A stretch of 64,000 bases of DNA from Cinnamomum chago (lineage: Eukaryota > Streptophyta > Magnoliopsida > Laurales > Lauraceae). Numbering within the stretch: position 1 is the first letter of the stretch; each line of letters opens with the position of its first letter. The notes beneath the pieces were generated by a model, which was given only the letters and a program-made list of their open reading frames with translations, had not been told where the DNA came from and did not search any database. Of this stretch, positions 46,624 to 59,584 are shown piece by piece. The stretch lies in the NCBI GenBank assembly GCA_038049695.1, contig CP142457.1:28853001-28917000 (forward strand), read 5' to 3'. Position numbers and translations under genes: made by a program.

Positions 46624-47262
46624 TATTACCAACTTGCAGTGAAACATTCATTCCACATTATACCATTTGGAATTACAATAGAATAATAGTTCATGTAAAA
46701 AAAAAGTCACACACAAACGAAATCTGTATCAGATTCCACTGTAATTTTTCAGAAATGAAGGTTTATTAACACATTGGTTAAGTGAGACCAAAACCAACCA
46801 TCAAAAGGCTAGGTCTACTAGCTTTTCTAGCATTTTCAAGAGTAAAGCCTTCTGATAAAAACTTCATTGAAACGAGGTAGGAATTATGATGGAAGGAAAA
46901 CACCATGTACAGTAACCCCTCCATCTGCAATGAAGTATCAAAAATCATTTGAGAGATTAGAAGAGATGCACTGAGGCAGTGTTGAAAGTTGAGTTCATAT
47001 GAGAATGGAGTTGTGGAATGGAACTTTGAAAGTAGTAAAAAACGAAACCCTAAAGCTAAAATAGTAAAAAAGCAATACTTAAGTTACTACATACGATCGG
47101 TTCGGTTTAAGTGGTTAACCGTGGGCTCAAACCTATAACCAACCGATGTAAACGGTTTTTATGATTTTCAAACCATTAACCGAACAGGTCTACTAAAAAC
47201 CGATCTGAACCGCTCGGTTCGGTTCGGTTTCGCGGTGATAGCGGATTTTTTGTGCAACCCTA
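46245..47262. mobile_element. Non-autonomous hAT element (1018 bp) in copia RNaseH
   Basis: Perfect 8-bp target duplication cttgaact (46237-46244 and 47263-47270). The ends tagggctacaca and, reversed, tagggttgcaca are inverted repeats. Both subterminal regions are full of aaccgaacc / ggttcggtt words. A TA run lies near 46601-46627. No coding capacity. Confidence 0.92.
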
Positions 47263-47978
47263 CTTGAACTTGACTGCTGGAATAGTCTTTGTCATCATAT
47301 CTGTTGGATTATCTGCCGTAGCAATCTTAATCATTGCAATAACACTATCGGCAATGACATCTCGAATGAAGTGTGCCATAACATCAATGTGTTTGGTCTT
47401 TTCATGATACTTATGATTGTGTGTCAGATCAATCGCACTTTGACTGTCACAGAAAACAGTAGTCAGCTTCTGTTCTAATCTCAGATCTTCAACCAAACCT
47501 ATTAGCCAAATATCTTCCTTCACTGCCTCTGTAGCTACTATGTATTCTGCTTCAGTGGTAGACAAGACAACTTTAGATTGCAATGCTGCATTCCAACTAA
47601 TGGCACCGCTAGCAAAAGTGAAGACATAACCTATCAAGGATCTTAATCTGTCCAAATCTCCAGCAAAATCTGAATCAACATATCCAATAACACTTCCATA
47701 AGTGTGGTTGTTTCTATCATATACTATCCCAACATCAATAGTACCTTTCAAGTAGCGGATTATCCATTTCACTGCCTACTAATGGGCCTTCCCTGGGTTA
47801 TCCATGTATCTGCAAACTATACTAACTGCGTGTGAAATATCTGGCCTCGTGCAAACCATGGCATATATTATACTCCCAACTACACTAGCACAAGGAACAT
47901 GAGACATGTGCTCCACCTCTTCCTCAGTTTGTGGTGATAAGTAGCAGAAAGTTTAAAATGGGCTGCCAGTGGAGTATT
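47263..47978 (-). pseudogene. Copia RNaseH domain
   Basis: RNaseH removes the RNA strand during reverse transcription. On the minus strand, conserved words are GSIIYAMVCTRPDI, WIIRYLKGT, GYVDSDFAGD, LSTTEAEYIVATEAVKE and CDSQSAIDL, with the catalytic acidic residues present. One stop interrupts the part near 47780. It joins the RT across the solo LTR at 47979-49742 and ends where the hAT element was inserted (AVKFK). Typical Tork/TNT1-type copia. Confidence 0.9.
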
Positions 47979-49742
47979 TGTTGGAATATAGGTGGGCCTT
48001 TCAGACTGGTTTCAAAACTTTTGACCCACTTGATGCAGGGATCAACTATCTTGAAGGCAATCAAAAAACCCAATCCAGGATGCAATCCTTCAAACTCATA
48101 AATCATGTACAGCAATATATCCTATCTAGAAGATAGAAAACAACACCTAAATATGCAACCACGAAATTCACAGCATACGAGGATGTAGATATACCTTTGG
48201 AGCTTAGTTGTGCTCTAATGGAGAATTTGAATTCTTTCTTTGATGATGAACACCTTCACTAACCAAATCAGAATCTCCAACACCTTTTGATCTTCCACGC
48301 TATGACCCGTATTAGATCTCCTTTCTCAAGAAGATGGTGGAATCTTCAAGAGAAAACTCAACTAGTAACTCTAAGGAACTAAAGGAGAAAGAGAGGAGAA
48401 CTTGGAGAGGAAGAGAACTTGTGCAACACTTGCACAAAGGGGCTGGAATTGCTCTATGTATTATGGACGTCCAAGAGGGGTTTGTTCCTCTTTATATAGC
48501 CTTCCATTCCACCTCTTTTACTATTTGAAATAGAAGCTTAACTCCCATTACAAAATAGTAAACTTCTCCCTTGCTAGTTGCCATAGAAGTCTCACTTCCA
48601 CAACAATTAGTAGCTTTCTCCTTTCTAATTAAAATAGAAGTCCTACTTCCATTAATAATTAGTAGCTTACCATTACCACTATTAGAAGTCTCACTTCAAA
48701 TAGAAATAGTAACCTTCCTTTAGAGTTCAAGTAGAATTAGTATCTTTCTAATAACTTGGGCTAGCGTGGGGACCACTAGGGATTCCTTAGAAAGCTGGCT
48801 CCAACTGGGACACGCGACCCCACATCTCATGTGCAATCCGGGCCCACAGTTAATTGCAAATAACTCCACTATATAAATGCAATTGCACTCCAGTCTTAGG
48901 AATAAATTACAATGAATACCCTAAACTTCCTCAGTACCACAAGTAGGCCCTCCATCTATATTCATGTTTCAATTGGACATGTCCACCAAATTAGATCCAT
49001 ATCTTATTATCCTTGAGCCCCAATTAATTATAATGATCATTTGGTACCAATCCAATTAACTCTTAATTGGAATGGGTGCGCACTTACCAATGATAAATCC
49101 ATTAATTGGCACAAGGGGATATTAAAGATAGATTACATCTTGACCATTAAATGTTCCCACAGCTCTACTACCACGTACCCAAATCACCGAGGTGTTGACC
49201 TACAATTGGGCTCACTCATTGGTGACTCAAAGCAAATGAATAGATAGAAACTTGAGTTCATTAATGTCTCAGGATTATGAGCCTATTGCTAGGGAATTAT
49301 GAGAGCAAACCTTAAAATAAAGATAGTGTATATAAGGTGTTTCTCATGGTCCTTCAATACATCCAATGTACCAGCATCATAATCCAGAATCTTACATTCC
49401 GATGATCGAGACAAATCACACTATCTCATAGTGATCAAAGTGTTGCAACCTTGTCAGATGAGATGTCCAATTTCATCACTGGTTGTGAAGATATTTAAGT
49501 ATAAGATTTGTAATACATGTCTCATGTATGTGGATCTCATCCATACACATGTATTACATCTAGTATACTTGTGGACTCCGGTTCATCTCATGAACCATTA
49601 TGTCATTTGTGTTGGTTATGTGCAAGTATATAATTAAACATCATTCATCTCATGAAAGGAAAGCATGATTGTATTGATAAATAAAAAAATTAATCAATTT
49701 ATTACATCATATACCCTTGGTATTGAGACAATAAAACTAACA
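47979..49742 (-). mobile_element. Solo LTR inserted in the copia polymerase region
   Basis: Bounded by the perfect 5-bp duplication gtatt (47974-47978 and 49743-49747). The plus-strand ends are tgttggaatatagg and aaaactaaca. On the minus strand a TATA box (tatataaag) lies at 48490-48498. The family is not assigned. The 1764 bp are non-coding. Confidence 0.92.
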
Positions 49743-50400
49743 GTATTCACAGGTTTCGAGCTTTGCAAACCACTCAAGGTACCTCTTTTGTGACAAAGAC
49801 AATTTGCTGGCTTTCCGATCCCTTCGAATCTCCATCCCAAGAATTTTCTTCGCAGCACCTAAGTCTTTTATTTCAAATTCACCACTGAACTGAGCTTTTA
49901 GCCTATTGATCTCAAACATGTCCTTAGCAGGAATTAACATGTCATCAACATATAACAACAAATAAATAAAAGAACCATTTGGAAGCTTCTTGTGGTATAC
50001 ACAATTGTCATACCCACTCCTGCAATAATCGTTTCCAACCATAAAGGTATCGAAACGCTTATACCACTGTTTATGCGATTGTTTTAGGCCATACAATGAT
50101 TTCTTTAGAAAGCAAACATGAATCTTCTTTACCTTGGATTTCAAACCCATCTGGTTGAAGCATATAAATTTGTTCTTCTAGCTCGCCATGTAGAAATGCA
50201 GTCTTGACATCAAGCTGCTCCAGCTCTAAGTCCAATAGAGCAACCATAGCAAATAGCACTCGGATAGAACTATGTTTCACCACAGGAGAGAACACTTCAT
50301 TGAAGTCAACACCCTCCCTCTGAGTATAGCCTTTTGCAACCAGTCGTGCTTTGAACCTAGCATCCCCTAGAGTTCCTTCCTTTTTCTTGAAGACTCATTT
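49743..50400 (-). pseudogene. Copia reverse transcriptase, damaged
   Basis: It would copy the RNA into DNA. On the minus strand, FSPVVKHSSIRVLFA, QLDVKTAFLHGELEEQIYM, CFLKKSLYGLKQ and the active site LLLYVDDML are visible, then FEIKDLGAAKKILGMEI. A one-base shift near 50140 separates the two halves. Upstream (50400-50970) is the hypervariable linker, with several stops. Confidence 0.92.
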
Positions 50401-50969
50401 GCAACCAACAATCTTTTGGCCCTTCAGCGATTTCACCAACTCCCAAGTTTGATTTTTGTGAAGAGATTCAATCTCCTCAGCCATGACTACAGCCCATCTT
50501 GCTGATTCTTTGCTGGTGACGACATCCCGATATGTCACCGGCTTTGACTCAATACTCTCAGCTGTATTAAGAGCTTATGCAACAATATCTTCATACTCGT
50601 ATCTTTGAGGTTACTTAATTTGCGTCCTCTCTCTGTCCCTAGTAAGCATGTAATCAGTCGGAACTATAGTTTCCTCGTTTGAGCTTTGCATCTCCTCTAC
50701 ATCTTGTCGAACTGAGACATCTACTTGCACCTTCTATTGCAAGCTTTCTGAAGCTTCCTTCTTAAGCTCTACCTATTTACTAACACCATTTTGCTCCTCC
50801 ACCTGTTTACTAACACCATTGTCATTTCCAACATCAATGCACTCCTTTGGTTTAAACATTTGGGTGATTTTCCTTCTAGGCACCAAAGCCTATATCCCTT
50901 CACCCCATGTGCATACCCTAGAAATATGCACTTTCTTGCCCTTTATTCAAGCTTATCATCATTCACAGG

Positions 50970-51700
50970 AGCTTAAGCAGGACAACCAAATATTTTCAAA
51001 TTTGTGTAATTAGCAAGAGATCCTGACCATACCTCTTCAGGAGTTTTACACTCGATAGTTGTTGATGGAGACTGGTTGATCAAATAACAAGCTGTGTTAA
51101 CAGCTTCCACCCAGAACTTCCTAAGTAACCCTGCATTAGAGAGCATGCAGCGGGTCCTTTCTGGAATAGTTGTATTCATCTGTTCTGCAACTCCATTCTG
51201 TTATGGTGTATTTCTGACTATGTGATGTCTCACAATACATTCATTCTTGCATAACTCATTAAAAGCATATTCGTAGAATTCCAAGCCATTGTCAGTCCTC
51301 AATCGCTTGATCTGTTTACCTGTCTGCTTCTCGATATAGCCTCCCATTGCTTGAACTGTGCAAAGACTTCATTCTTGTGCTTTAAGATATAAACCCAAAC
51401 CTTCCGAGAATAATCATCAATGAAGGTTAACATATATCTGCCACCTCCCAGAGATGGAACACGAGAGAGACCCCAAAGGTCAGAATGAATATAATCCAAA
51501 GTGCCCTTGGTCCGATGAACTACTGCGCTAAACTTGACTCTACATTGCTTTCCGAAGACACAATGCTCACAGAAGTCCAGCTTTCCTTCTTCTTCTTTTT
51601 TTGCCGCAGAGTAAACCTTGTTTACTCTGTCCAAGTCGCATATGTCATAACTTGGTAGTTTTCAAATCTGAATTGGAGGACGACACAGCAGCAGCACTTG
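50970..51700 (-). pseudogene. Copia integrase, damaged
   Basis: It would insert the DNA copy. On the minus strand the zinc-binding pair appears as CEHCVFGKQCRVKF, followed by the core with IHSDLWG, FIDDYSRKVWVY, RTDNGLEFYEY and NGVAEQMNTT; all three catalytic residues (D, D, E) can be seen. A frameshift near 51310 and a stop just before QNGVAEQ break it. The C-terminal part shows LRKFWVEAVNTACYLINQ. Confidence 0.9.
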
Positions 51701-52886
51701 TAACTGTGCTACCTTGAAGAAGGTAGAGGCCATTCTGCTTCTATCCCTTCATCACTACAAGAGCACCCCTTGAGATTCTGATAATTCCACCTCCAATTTT
51801 GTAGGTACAGCCGTTGGAGTCAAGCGTACCCAAGGAAACTAGATTTTTCTTCAACTCTAGAATGTGCCTGACATCGGACAAAGTTCTTATAATACCGTCA
51901 TACATCTTAATTCGGATTGATCATATCCCAACAACCTTATAGGCTGCATTGTTCCCCATTAGAACTTTACCACCATCTATAGAATGATAAGTGGCAAACC
52001 AATCCCTATTATGACACATATGGGGGGAACAACCCAAATCAAGGATCCACTCATCACCTGAACTACCAACGGTAACAGAGAGAACATTTACACCATCAGA
52101 ACTATCTTCTGCAACACCGGCTACATTTCCAGAATCATGTGCTTTCTCCTATCCTTTACGCTATGGACAATCTTTTTTAAAGTGCCCTTCCTTATGACAT
52201 TGGAAGCACTTTAATTTTCTAGTCTTTTATTTTGACCTAGAGCGGCCTCTTCTGTTCTGCCATTTCTTCTCTGTTCTACATTGCACTACCAAACCCTCAC
52301 CAAAACTATCATTATTTTATGTAGCAGCCTTTTTCTTTAACTCCTTGGAGTTCAAGGCTGACTCAACATCCTCCTTGGATAGAGTTTCTCTAACATACAT
52401 CATGGTACCAACAAAGTTCTCATACGAGGGTGTTAATGAACATAACAATATAATGGCTTGGTCCTCATCATCAATTTTAACATCTATATTTTCAAGATCC
52501 ATAGTAGTTTTTGTGAAAGAATCAAGGTGGTTTGAAACATACATACTCTCCTGCATTTATAAGGTGAACAACCGCTTCTTCAGATACAAGCAATTCGTGA
52601 GAAACTTTGTGATGTGCAAGTTCTCCCACTTCTGTCATATGCTAGCAGCAATTTTATCTTGAGCAACCTTACGCGGAACACCATCGCTAAAAAATAGCAA
52701 AATCTGATCGTATGTCTTTTCTAGTAACTCATCATTCTCATCATTGGACAGTTTGTCAGACAAAACATTCATTCCCTTCAAAGCTTTATGCAAACCAATT
52801 TGAACCAGCAAAGCATGCATCTTCAAACGCCATAAACTAACGTCATTGTTTCCATTGAATTTTTTAATTTCAAAATTTGTAGCCAT
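51700..52886 (-). pseudogene. Copia gag and protease region, damaged
   Basis: Gag would build the particle. The start at 52886 (MATNFEIKKFNGNNDVSLWR) is the classical TNT1-type beginning. The frame continues with [18 protein letters not shown] after two stops near 52630 and 52555. A CCHC knuckle (CFQCHKEGHFKKDC) lies near 52210. Between it and integrase (51700-52150) is decayed protease sequence with the expected DSGCSxH-like position ([11 protein letters not shown] near 52030), in which the Ser is changed. Confidence 0.85.
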
Positions 52887-53392
52887 TCCGTGAATATTTC
52901 TCTACACCTGTGTAGATCTGGTCACTACGAGCACGCTGGAAGAAACGGATATGAGATCCAACTCCGGATGCTTAAGATATCGCAGAAATAAATTTCTGCG
53001 CTCCGATCAATCAATCTCTTTTGTTGACCATTGGACAACCAATCTTCTTCCACAAACGCATAGATTTGCTCGTAATTAGTCCACAGATTTAAACGGATCT
53101 CCAATCAAACTCTGGATCGTCAAGATATCGCGCAAACAAATTTCAGCCTTTGATCAGTCAAATCTGTCTTTGACTGCACATATGCTAACTTGTTGCTGAC
53201 GTCAACAGTGTACCAGCGCTTGTTCCCGCTGGCTTTGTTTCTGGGCTTCTGTTTCACGGGTCAGGTCAACCTAGACTTAACCGGACCTGGATTGGCCTGG
53301 CGGATGGGCTTCTGGAACAAGACAGGTCAAAATAGACCTAACCTGAACTCGACTTGGGACTGACCCAACAAGGGTCTTCTGAAACAGAACTT
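52887..53392 (-). other. Copia 5' leader, part next to gag
   Basis: Non-coding leader between gag and the inserted CACTA element. It continues at 59921-60464. Confidence 0.6.
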
Positions 53393-53589
53393 CGCTACAA
53401 CAATTTACACTTTTGCCGACGCTAAAAAAAGGCCAGTAAATGTCCATTAAACGCCAACAATGTCTATTATCGGCGATTTCTCTTGCGCAGGCAATGCACC
53501 AGAAAAAGCTCGCCAGTAATAGCATTTGCCGGCGAAAAAAAGGCAGCGCCAGTAAAATAAAATACATTGCCGGCGTTTTATTTCGACGG

Positions 53590-53850
53590 GAAAAGAGTTT
53601 GACTTTTAAAAAATAAATGTTTAGAAAAACTTTTCCTGGCGCAAAAAGAACTTATTTTTTCAAAAATAAATGTTAGAAAAACTTTTGTCAGCGTTATTTT
53701 GCGTCAGGAAAGGTGGTTTATTTTTTCAAAAATAAATTTAGAAAGACTTTCGTTTGCGTTAATTTGAGTCGGAAAAAGTGGTTTATTTTTTCAAAAATAA
53801 ATTTAGAAAAACTTTCGCCAGTATTTTTTGCTCCTGGAAAAGATTTACAA
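53590..53850. repeat. Subterminal tandem repeats of the CACTA element (about 66 bp)
   Basis: Four units contain caaaaataaatttagaaa.actttc followed by a variable gcc/gtc-rich part and ggaaaa. Confidence 0.8.
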
Positions 53851-55477
53851 TTTACGAAAATTATTTTTTCATATTTTTTTGCTGGCGTTTTTTCTTGCCG
53901 GGAATAAAAATATTTTAAGTACAATTTTTTTATTTATTTGATTTTTAATTTTATTTTCCTGTGTGTCACATGAATAAATTGAAATTACTAATTCCATTAT
54001 CCAAGACCAAATCTACTACACGCCCAACATCCATTTCCATTCTAAAATCATCAAAAAATGAAACAAGAAAATTCATTCCACTTCATATTAATATTCAAGC
54101 ATCCTTGCAACATCGAAAACACTTTACCATTACCATTACAAAATTAAAAAAAATGCTAACATTCTACTCTATACCAACATTTAAATGCCAATGAAAATTC
54201 ACATATTCATATATGATCATTTCATTGTTGCACCAATCCAACACCTGCACCATTGTTTTAAAAAACTTCATGCATCCCATTTTAACATATAGCAATCTTT
54301 TACTCTGCATACTTGGCCTTCATGTTGGCTGCATCCAAGCTGTATGGACTCTTTCAACAAAATTTGTTTTTCAATTTTCATTCAATCTGCATAATAATAA
54401 TAATAAAAAAAAAAAAAGAGCAAGATTAACATATGCACAAAGTACACTCCCAAAGTAAGACACAGAAGCATCAGAGCCATGAAACTCACAGGTGAAAAAA
54501 CAAATGACCAGCACCAACTTTCTATCTTAGAAATAAGGCTCAGCTAACACAATACATATAGATGCAAAAATAGGACCAAGACATTAAGGTAATATAATCA
54601 CGCACTATGCCTCACCACCAAGATTAATGTTTCACAAAGAACAGGAGATTATACCCTTCCAAGATACATTGACACATTTCATTTGAAAGCAACCAGAATT
54701 AAATTAGATGCTTGGATTTTAATTAGATTTGAAGGCTTCATTTGGAAGCATGGAATCTTAATTCAGAATCCATTTGAGCAATTCATGTCTGGCTGTGCCA
54801 ATCTATAGTCTATGTTTTTCGATAATTTCCTTGTCCTCCATGCATCAAGACTTAATGCATTCAAATAAGGATTATAAGGTTTTCAACCCAAGTTAAAACA
54901 AGGTTACTTAAGATGAGAAAAGAAGAGCATTGGAACAAATTGGTATTGTATATAGAAATAATGAATGAGCTACCAAGTTATCAAGCTAGATTTCTATACA
55001 AAGAAACTTTGAGAGTAATAATTCAATAGTAATAGAACTTGGAATGAGTATATAAGAAAACAATTGCAGACAGCTTCCATAGAAGACACAACAAAAGAAT
55101 ATTTTTTGAGATTATTGAGTAGATAAAAAGAAGACATTAGAAGCTTTTGTCCAATGTAGAGTATTAAGGTTTCTGGGAATGAGGATACCAGTAAAGACCT
55201 TGAATAAGGTAGTGAGGCTAGAGTAAAGTTTTGAGCAGGAAAGCGAAGCTAAAAAAACTGTTCCCAAATTCGTGGGACAAGGTTTCAATGATGACAAAGC
55301 ATCTAGAGGTCACCAAAACAGTATACGTGACCCTGTTCTCGGACACGATTCATATTTGGGTCCGGATCTGGATCCAATTGGGTCTGCACTCAAATACCTA
55401 TGTACCTGAATGATATCTATAAAATTATAGTGATGTAGGATATATTAATAAATAGAATAATATTTTATACAAAATAT

Positions 55478-55540
55478 AATAGAATACACACATAACATAG
55501 GCTGATTTGCCCTCATAAGCCTTTAATATATTGTTCAGAC
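55478..55540 (-). pseudogene. ITPA-like: Captured ITPase exon C
   Basis: On the minus strand a ttgcag acceptor is followed by coding for GLNNILKAYEGKSAYVMCVF, which matches the inosine triphosphate pyrophosphatase (HAM1/ITPA) family segment with GLNN..AYEDKSAYALC. Its first codon completes the glycine left open by exon B, so the splice phases agree. This enzyme normally hydrolyses ITP, dITP and XTP to monophosphates. The lower limit is approximate, and downstream exons were not found. Confidence 0.82.
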
Positions 55541-55879
55541 CTGCAAAGAGATGCAGAAACATAAGAAGAAAGTATATGCTTTTAATGGCCACAAGCTGAA
55601 TATTTTTAAGGTTCCACCTGCACTGCAATAGATTGCAAGACTAAAGCATTCAAATCCAACTGAATCAATTTCTTGCAACATAATGCTGAAACATTCAATA
55701 TTTTTGCCCAAGTATTTGGAAAGAGATAAATATCAAAGCATGAAAATATTTTCATATTAGAATATATAAAAATAAAAAAAAACTTTCTTTTTCCTTATAT
55801 GAAGGACTTGCCCAAGTGCAACTAACCTGCAAGATGTTGTGAAAAACACAGTGAAAGAAATAAGCATGTATAAAAATAC

Positions 55880-55912
55880 CTTCATGACCAATCTTCTGGA
55901 GAAAGCACTTGC
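55880..55912 (-). pseudogene. ITPA-like: Captured ITPase exon B
   Basis: On the minus strand KCFLQKIGHEG matches the family segment PYIKWFLxKxGHEG and is followed by a gtattt donor. The conserved Trp is changed to Cys, and the start of the exon is decayed, so it no longer codes faithfully. Confidence 0.78.
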
Positions 55913-56426
55913 TGGTTGATATTTGTAGATGATTCATGCACATTAGAAGTAACAGAATATCAAGAAATTTAGGCTCTTGATACGTGAAACATCTGAAAAA
56001 TATTATAAGAAAACCAAAATGAGTGAGAAAACAAAAGGCAATAAAAAATGCACTAGGCAATGTTTAGAAATATGGTTTTGGACCCAAACAACCATGGCCT
56101 AAACCATTATGTAACATGTTTTGGACCTTTGCAATCACATGACAATAATGGTGGCTAATGAAACTGGTATTTAAAAGGCGAAACTGGTACATAACAACTG
56201 TTACTTTAAACTATGGCCAAGGCAAAATAGTATCACAAAAGTAATAGTGTTGCCAAAATAGAAAGAACAAACTTGACCTTTGCTGAAAAGACAAGATTGG
56301 AAACTTACATGTAAGGACCTGAAATATAGTTTCAGTAATACATAAATGTCATAATCAAATATAATATAAATTATTTTTTCAAAAAACAAGAAGGAAAATT
56401 GCGAGTGAAAAATATGAGACAAACAC

Positions 56427-56490
56427 CTGGAAGGCCATTTAAGGCATTAAAGCAGAGGCAAGTGTATTCAACAATAACAGGTCCATTTGC
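56427..56490 (-). pseudogene. ITPA-like: Captured ITPase exon A
   Basis: A 64-bp exon on the minus strand lies between a ttgtag acceptor and a gtgttt donor. It encodes [20 protein letters not shown] followed by PG, matching the family core [20 protein letters not shown]. The conserved Asp of VEDT is Tyr here, which would be expected to damage the active site, since this acidic residue helps bind metal. Exon order A, B, C is the genomic order of the parent gene, so the capture was of genomic DNA with introns. Exons before A were not recognised. Confidence 0.88.
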
Positions 56491-56614
56491 CTACAAGGAA
56501 AACGAAGAAAAACATCTCTGTAATCTAATTCCACAATTGAATGAGCACATCAGAAACTCATGGGAAATGGAATTCTCTAATATTTATATAATAAAGATCA
56601 ATTTTTTAGGTATG

Positions 56615-56700
56615 CAAATTTGCTATGAAGAAATACACAAAAGGAAATCCAATGTGCCAAATTTGCTATGAAGAAATAAACAAAAGGAAGTCTAATGCGA
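56615..56700. repeat. Tandem duplication of 43 bp
   Basis: caaatttgctatgaagaaat starts at 56615 and again at 56658, with a few differences, inside the CACTA element. Confidence 0.85.
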
Positions 56701-56860
56701 TCCACCATGGACCAAAAATCCCCATAAGCTAAAACAATAACACCCGTCCATTTTCAATATATGGGAAGGAATGCATCATTTCAGTAGCAGGTTCCAATAA
56801 CCATCACTTTAACCAATGGAAGTACAATACATCAATGCTTGACTTCAAGCAACACAACCT

Positions 56861-56962
56861 TACTAGCACCACCACTCTACACATTTCTGAAAAGGCCATC
56901 TAAACATCTCCTACTAGCACCACCACTTTACACATTTCTGAAAAGGCCATCTAAACATCTCC
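56861..56962. repeat. Tandem duplication of 51 bp
   Basis: tactagcaccaccact starts at 56861 and 56912; the units are nearly identical. Confidence 0.92.
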
Positions 56963-57812
56963 TATTTCTTTTCTCTTTTTTTTTGGAGGGATAAACATCT
57001 CCTGTTTCATTTGTTAATGTTTGACTGATTCTGTATGGGCCAAGGTTGCCACTAGAGATCCCGTCTATGTTCAAATTCTAAATTTCTGTGGGGAGTCTAA
57101 ACCATTAATGACCACTCTGCGGTCTTACATATGTTGAAGCTGATATAACTTTCTTGTTAAAACTCTTATCTTCTCTACAAAAGTTTTCAGAGGAAAGTTG
57201 ACATCCCACCATCCTCCAAAAACTTACAATGGAAAGGGAGTAGATACTTTAGGCCCAAAAGAAGTAAAGGATTAGTAACAATACCTATTAAACTTCACAT
57301 ATATATTCTTGATGCGAAAGATTGTGAGAAAAACATAATTGATTAATGTAAAATAATAGTTAGATTGACTGGTATGTATACAAATTAGTCCAAGGTTTTG
57401 GCAATATCGATCAAAATTCACTTTGTTATGTTTTCACCTGACAAAATTGAAGAAGTTATTCAGATGAGGAATCTGGGAGCAGCAACCAAGTTAGCACTCA
57501 TCACTCATGTGGATTTTTATTTTATTTTTTGAATGATGACATGACTCTAACCTGCAACTCCTGCTAGCCCTTGTCATATTGAAAACATCAGATACCCCAA
57601 AATGCAACAAGAATGGAGTTACCACTTGCATCATCCTATTTAACATTTTACAGTTTATCATTTCTAGTGTTTGTTTCTTGTTACAAGTGGGTAGGACAAA
57701 CTGTCCCACTTTCATGGAAAAAATGTTAAATAAATGTGCCCTAATTCTTTTCTAATAAACCTAAAAAAATTTAGAATCCATATAAACAAATTGAACAAAT
57801 TAAGTAATATAG

Positions 57813-57824
<12 letters not shown>

Positions 57825-57857
<33 letters not shown>
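57825..57857. repeat. TA microsatellite
   Basis: About 16 TA units, preceded by a short TC run, inside the CACTA element. Confidence 0.9.
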
Positions 57858-57860
<3 letters not shown>

Positions 57861-58724
57861 TAAGTTAACAAAATCAAGGAGTAAAAACAGGGCTCTGAGG
57901 TGAGTTAATGGAAGATGGCTAATCATAAGTTCATAACACTGGCTTGAAATCTTAAATCAAAAACTTGACTCCAGTTGTAAACTAAAGATAAGCAACTCAT
58001 AAATGTGAATTATCTCATTTTGGCCCTAAGAAACCTGGATCACTAGCATGAAACAAATCTTGGCCAAAATGAATTGCAAACCATGATCAAGTGATCAAGA
58101 TAACCCTCATCTTATATCTAGATACCACATCACCTTCTCTTTTCTATACAGGCAAACCACATCACTCTTTGTTCATTTTCATTGAACATTCTTCATCATA
58201 CCCAAATTTTCACCGAGCATTTTTGGTTAGCCATTATCTCCAAGTATTAAAACTCATAGCTCACAGGTGATATGAAATTAGACCGTAAGAAAAAGGTCCA
58301 ACTCTGCCTCTTTAAACTCAGGCTCTATGCTGCTGCCATGGTATGATTATGAACATCTCAGTGCAACCTCCAAGCTATTTGTATCACATAAGTGGAACCT
58401 GACAAATCTATAGCATAAATTGAACCTATATTTAGATGCAGGGAAACAAATATTTTGGTACAGGAACCAAAGTCCTTGTCATAGGCTACAACTCTAGTAA
58501 AGTTTTTCTTTTCTTCCTTTTTTTTTTTTTCAAATTGAGGGGAACATTTTCAGCCCGTCTAAGCAACAAATTACAACCAACCTCCCAACCAAGTAAAGTG
58601 AAGGTTTGTCCTGTAGAGACTCAAAATGAAATCGATTAACAAAATGTGTGCATTACATAAAACAAGTTAGGGTTCAAGGCAGGCATGGAGGTCACCTGTA
58701 ATAACCTTAATCTGCTCGACAAAC

Positions 58725-58770
58725 TCTACAACAACAACAACTACTACTACTACTACTACTGCTACTACTA
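58725..58770. repeat. CAA/CTA trinucleotide microsatellite
   Basis: Four to five caa units pass into about nine cta units. Confidence 0.9.
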
Positions 58771-59584
58771 TCTTTGATGCCGTCGGGCTGCAGGGATCCA
58801 TCATGGTAGGTCTATCATAGCTGATCGAACATATTTAATGTTTTGGCATTTCCAATGAACGGAATCAATAAACACCAACACAGAATAGATGTAGGGAATT
58901 CTGATTATGTTTATAATTAGTAAGGTTTAATTGGGTTGAGTAGAGACCCACCCCAGAATTCGAAATTGACATCTGATTGGATGGATTACCTAACCCCTAA
59001 ACGAGAAACAAAAAAACTTGGAGAGACGACCGGATTCATCTCACCCAAATGTCCAACTTCAACAAAAAAGGGGAAAAAAATCTATACAAAGATGTCGAAA
59101 TCGTTCAGTTCAAATTGAAAAGTCATAGCATGCAGGTTCATTGGATTCAAAGATTCTGAAAAAATGAAACAGATTCAAAGAAACCCTAATTTATTACAAG
59201 AAACATAGAATGAGAAATCGAATCAATAGGAATGAAATCGAACTCACGTTGAGATGAAGCAGACCCAGAAATCCGCCTTCCGCAGAAGATGGAGATGTTA
59301 GATGTGCAGGGTAGGCTGTGAGATGGGCGATGGAGATGTTTGATGCGCAGGGGAGGCGTGGAGAGAGAATGGTGTGATGGGAGGTTCTGCGCAAGTCGCC
59401 TAGGAGATGGAGAAGAGGGGGGTTCTACGCCTGGGAGAGGATGAGAGGGCTGAGGTCGTGATGGAGAAGGAGATGGAGGCATCGAGACGCAGGGGATGGT
59501 GGGCGAGAGAGGGTCAGAGAGATGAGGGATAAGGGTTTGAGAATTTGGATTGGCGCCTTGGGTATTAGTAACAACAATCCCAAC
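58771..59584. other. Unassigned part of the CACTA interior, GC-richer at 59230-59580
   Basis: The minus-strand frame at 59186-59482 is Pro/Ser-rich and fits a 5' leader or low-complexity exon, possibly the first exon region of the captured gene (a gtgagt donor on the minus strand at about 59245), but I cannot prove this. Confidence 0.3.

Noticed and set aside
55231..55413. Further ITPase exons below exon C
   Set aside because: The conserved GKT..GKIV and DFGWDP motifs expected there could not be found on the minus strand.
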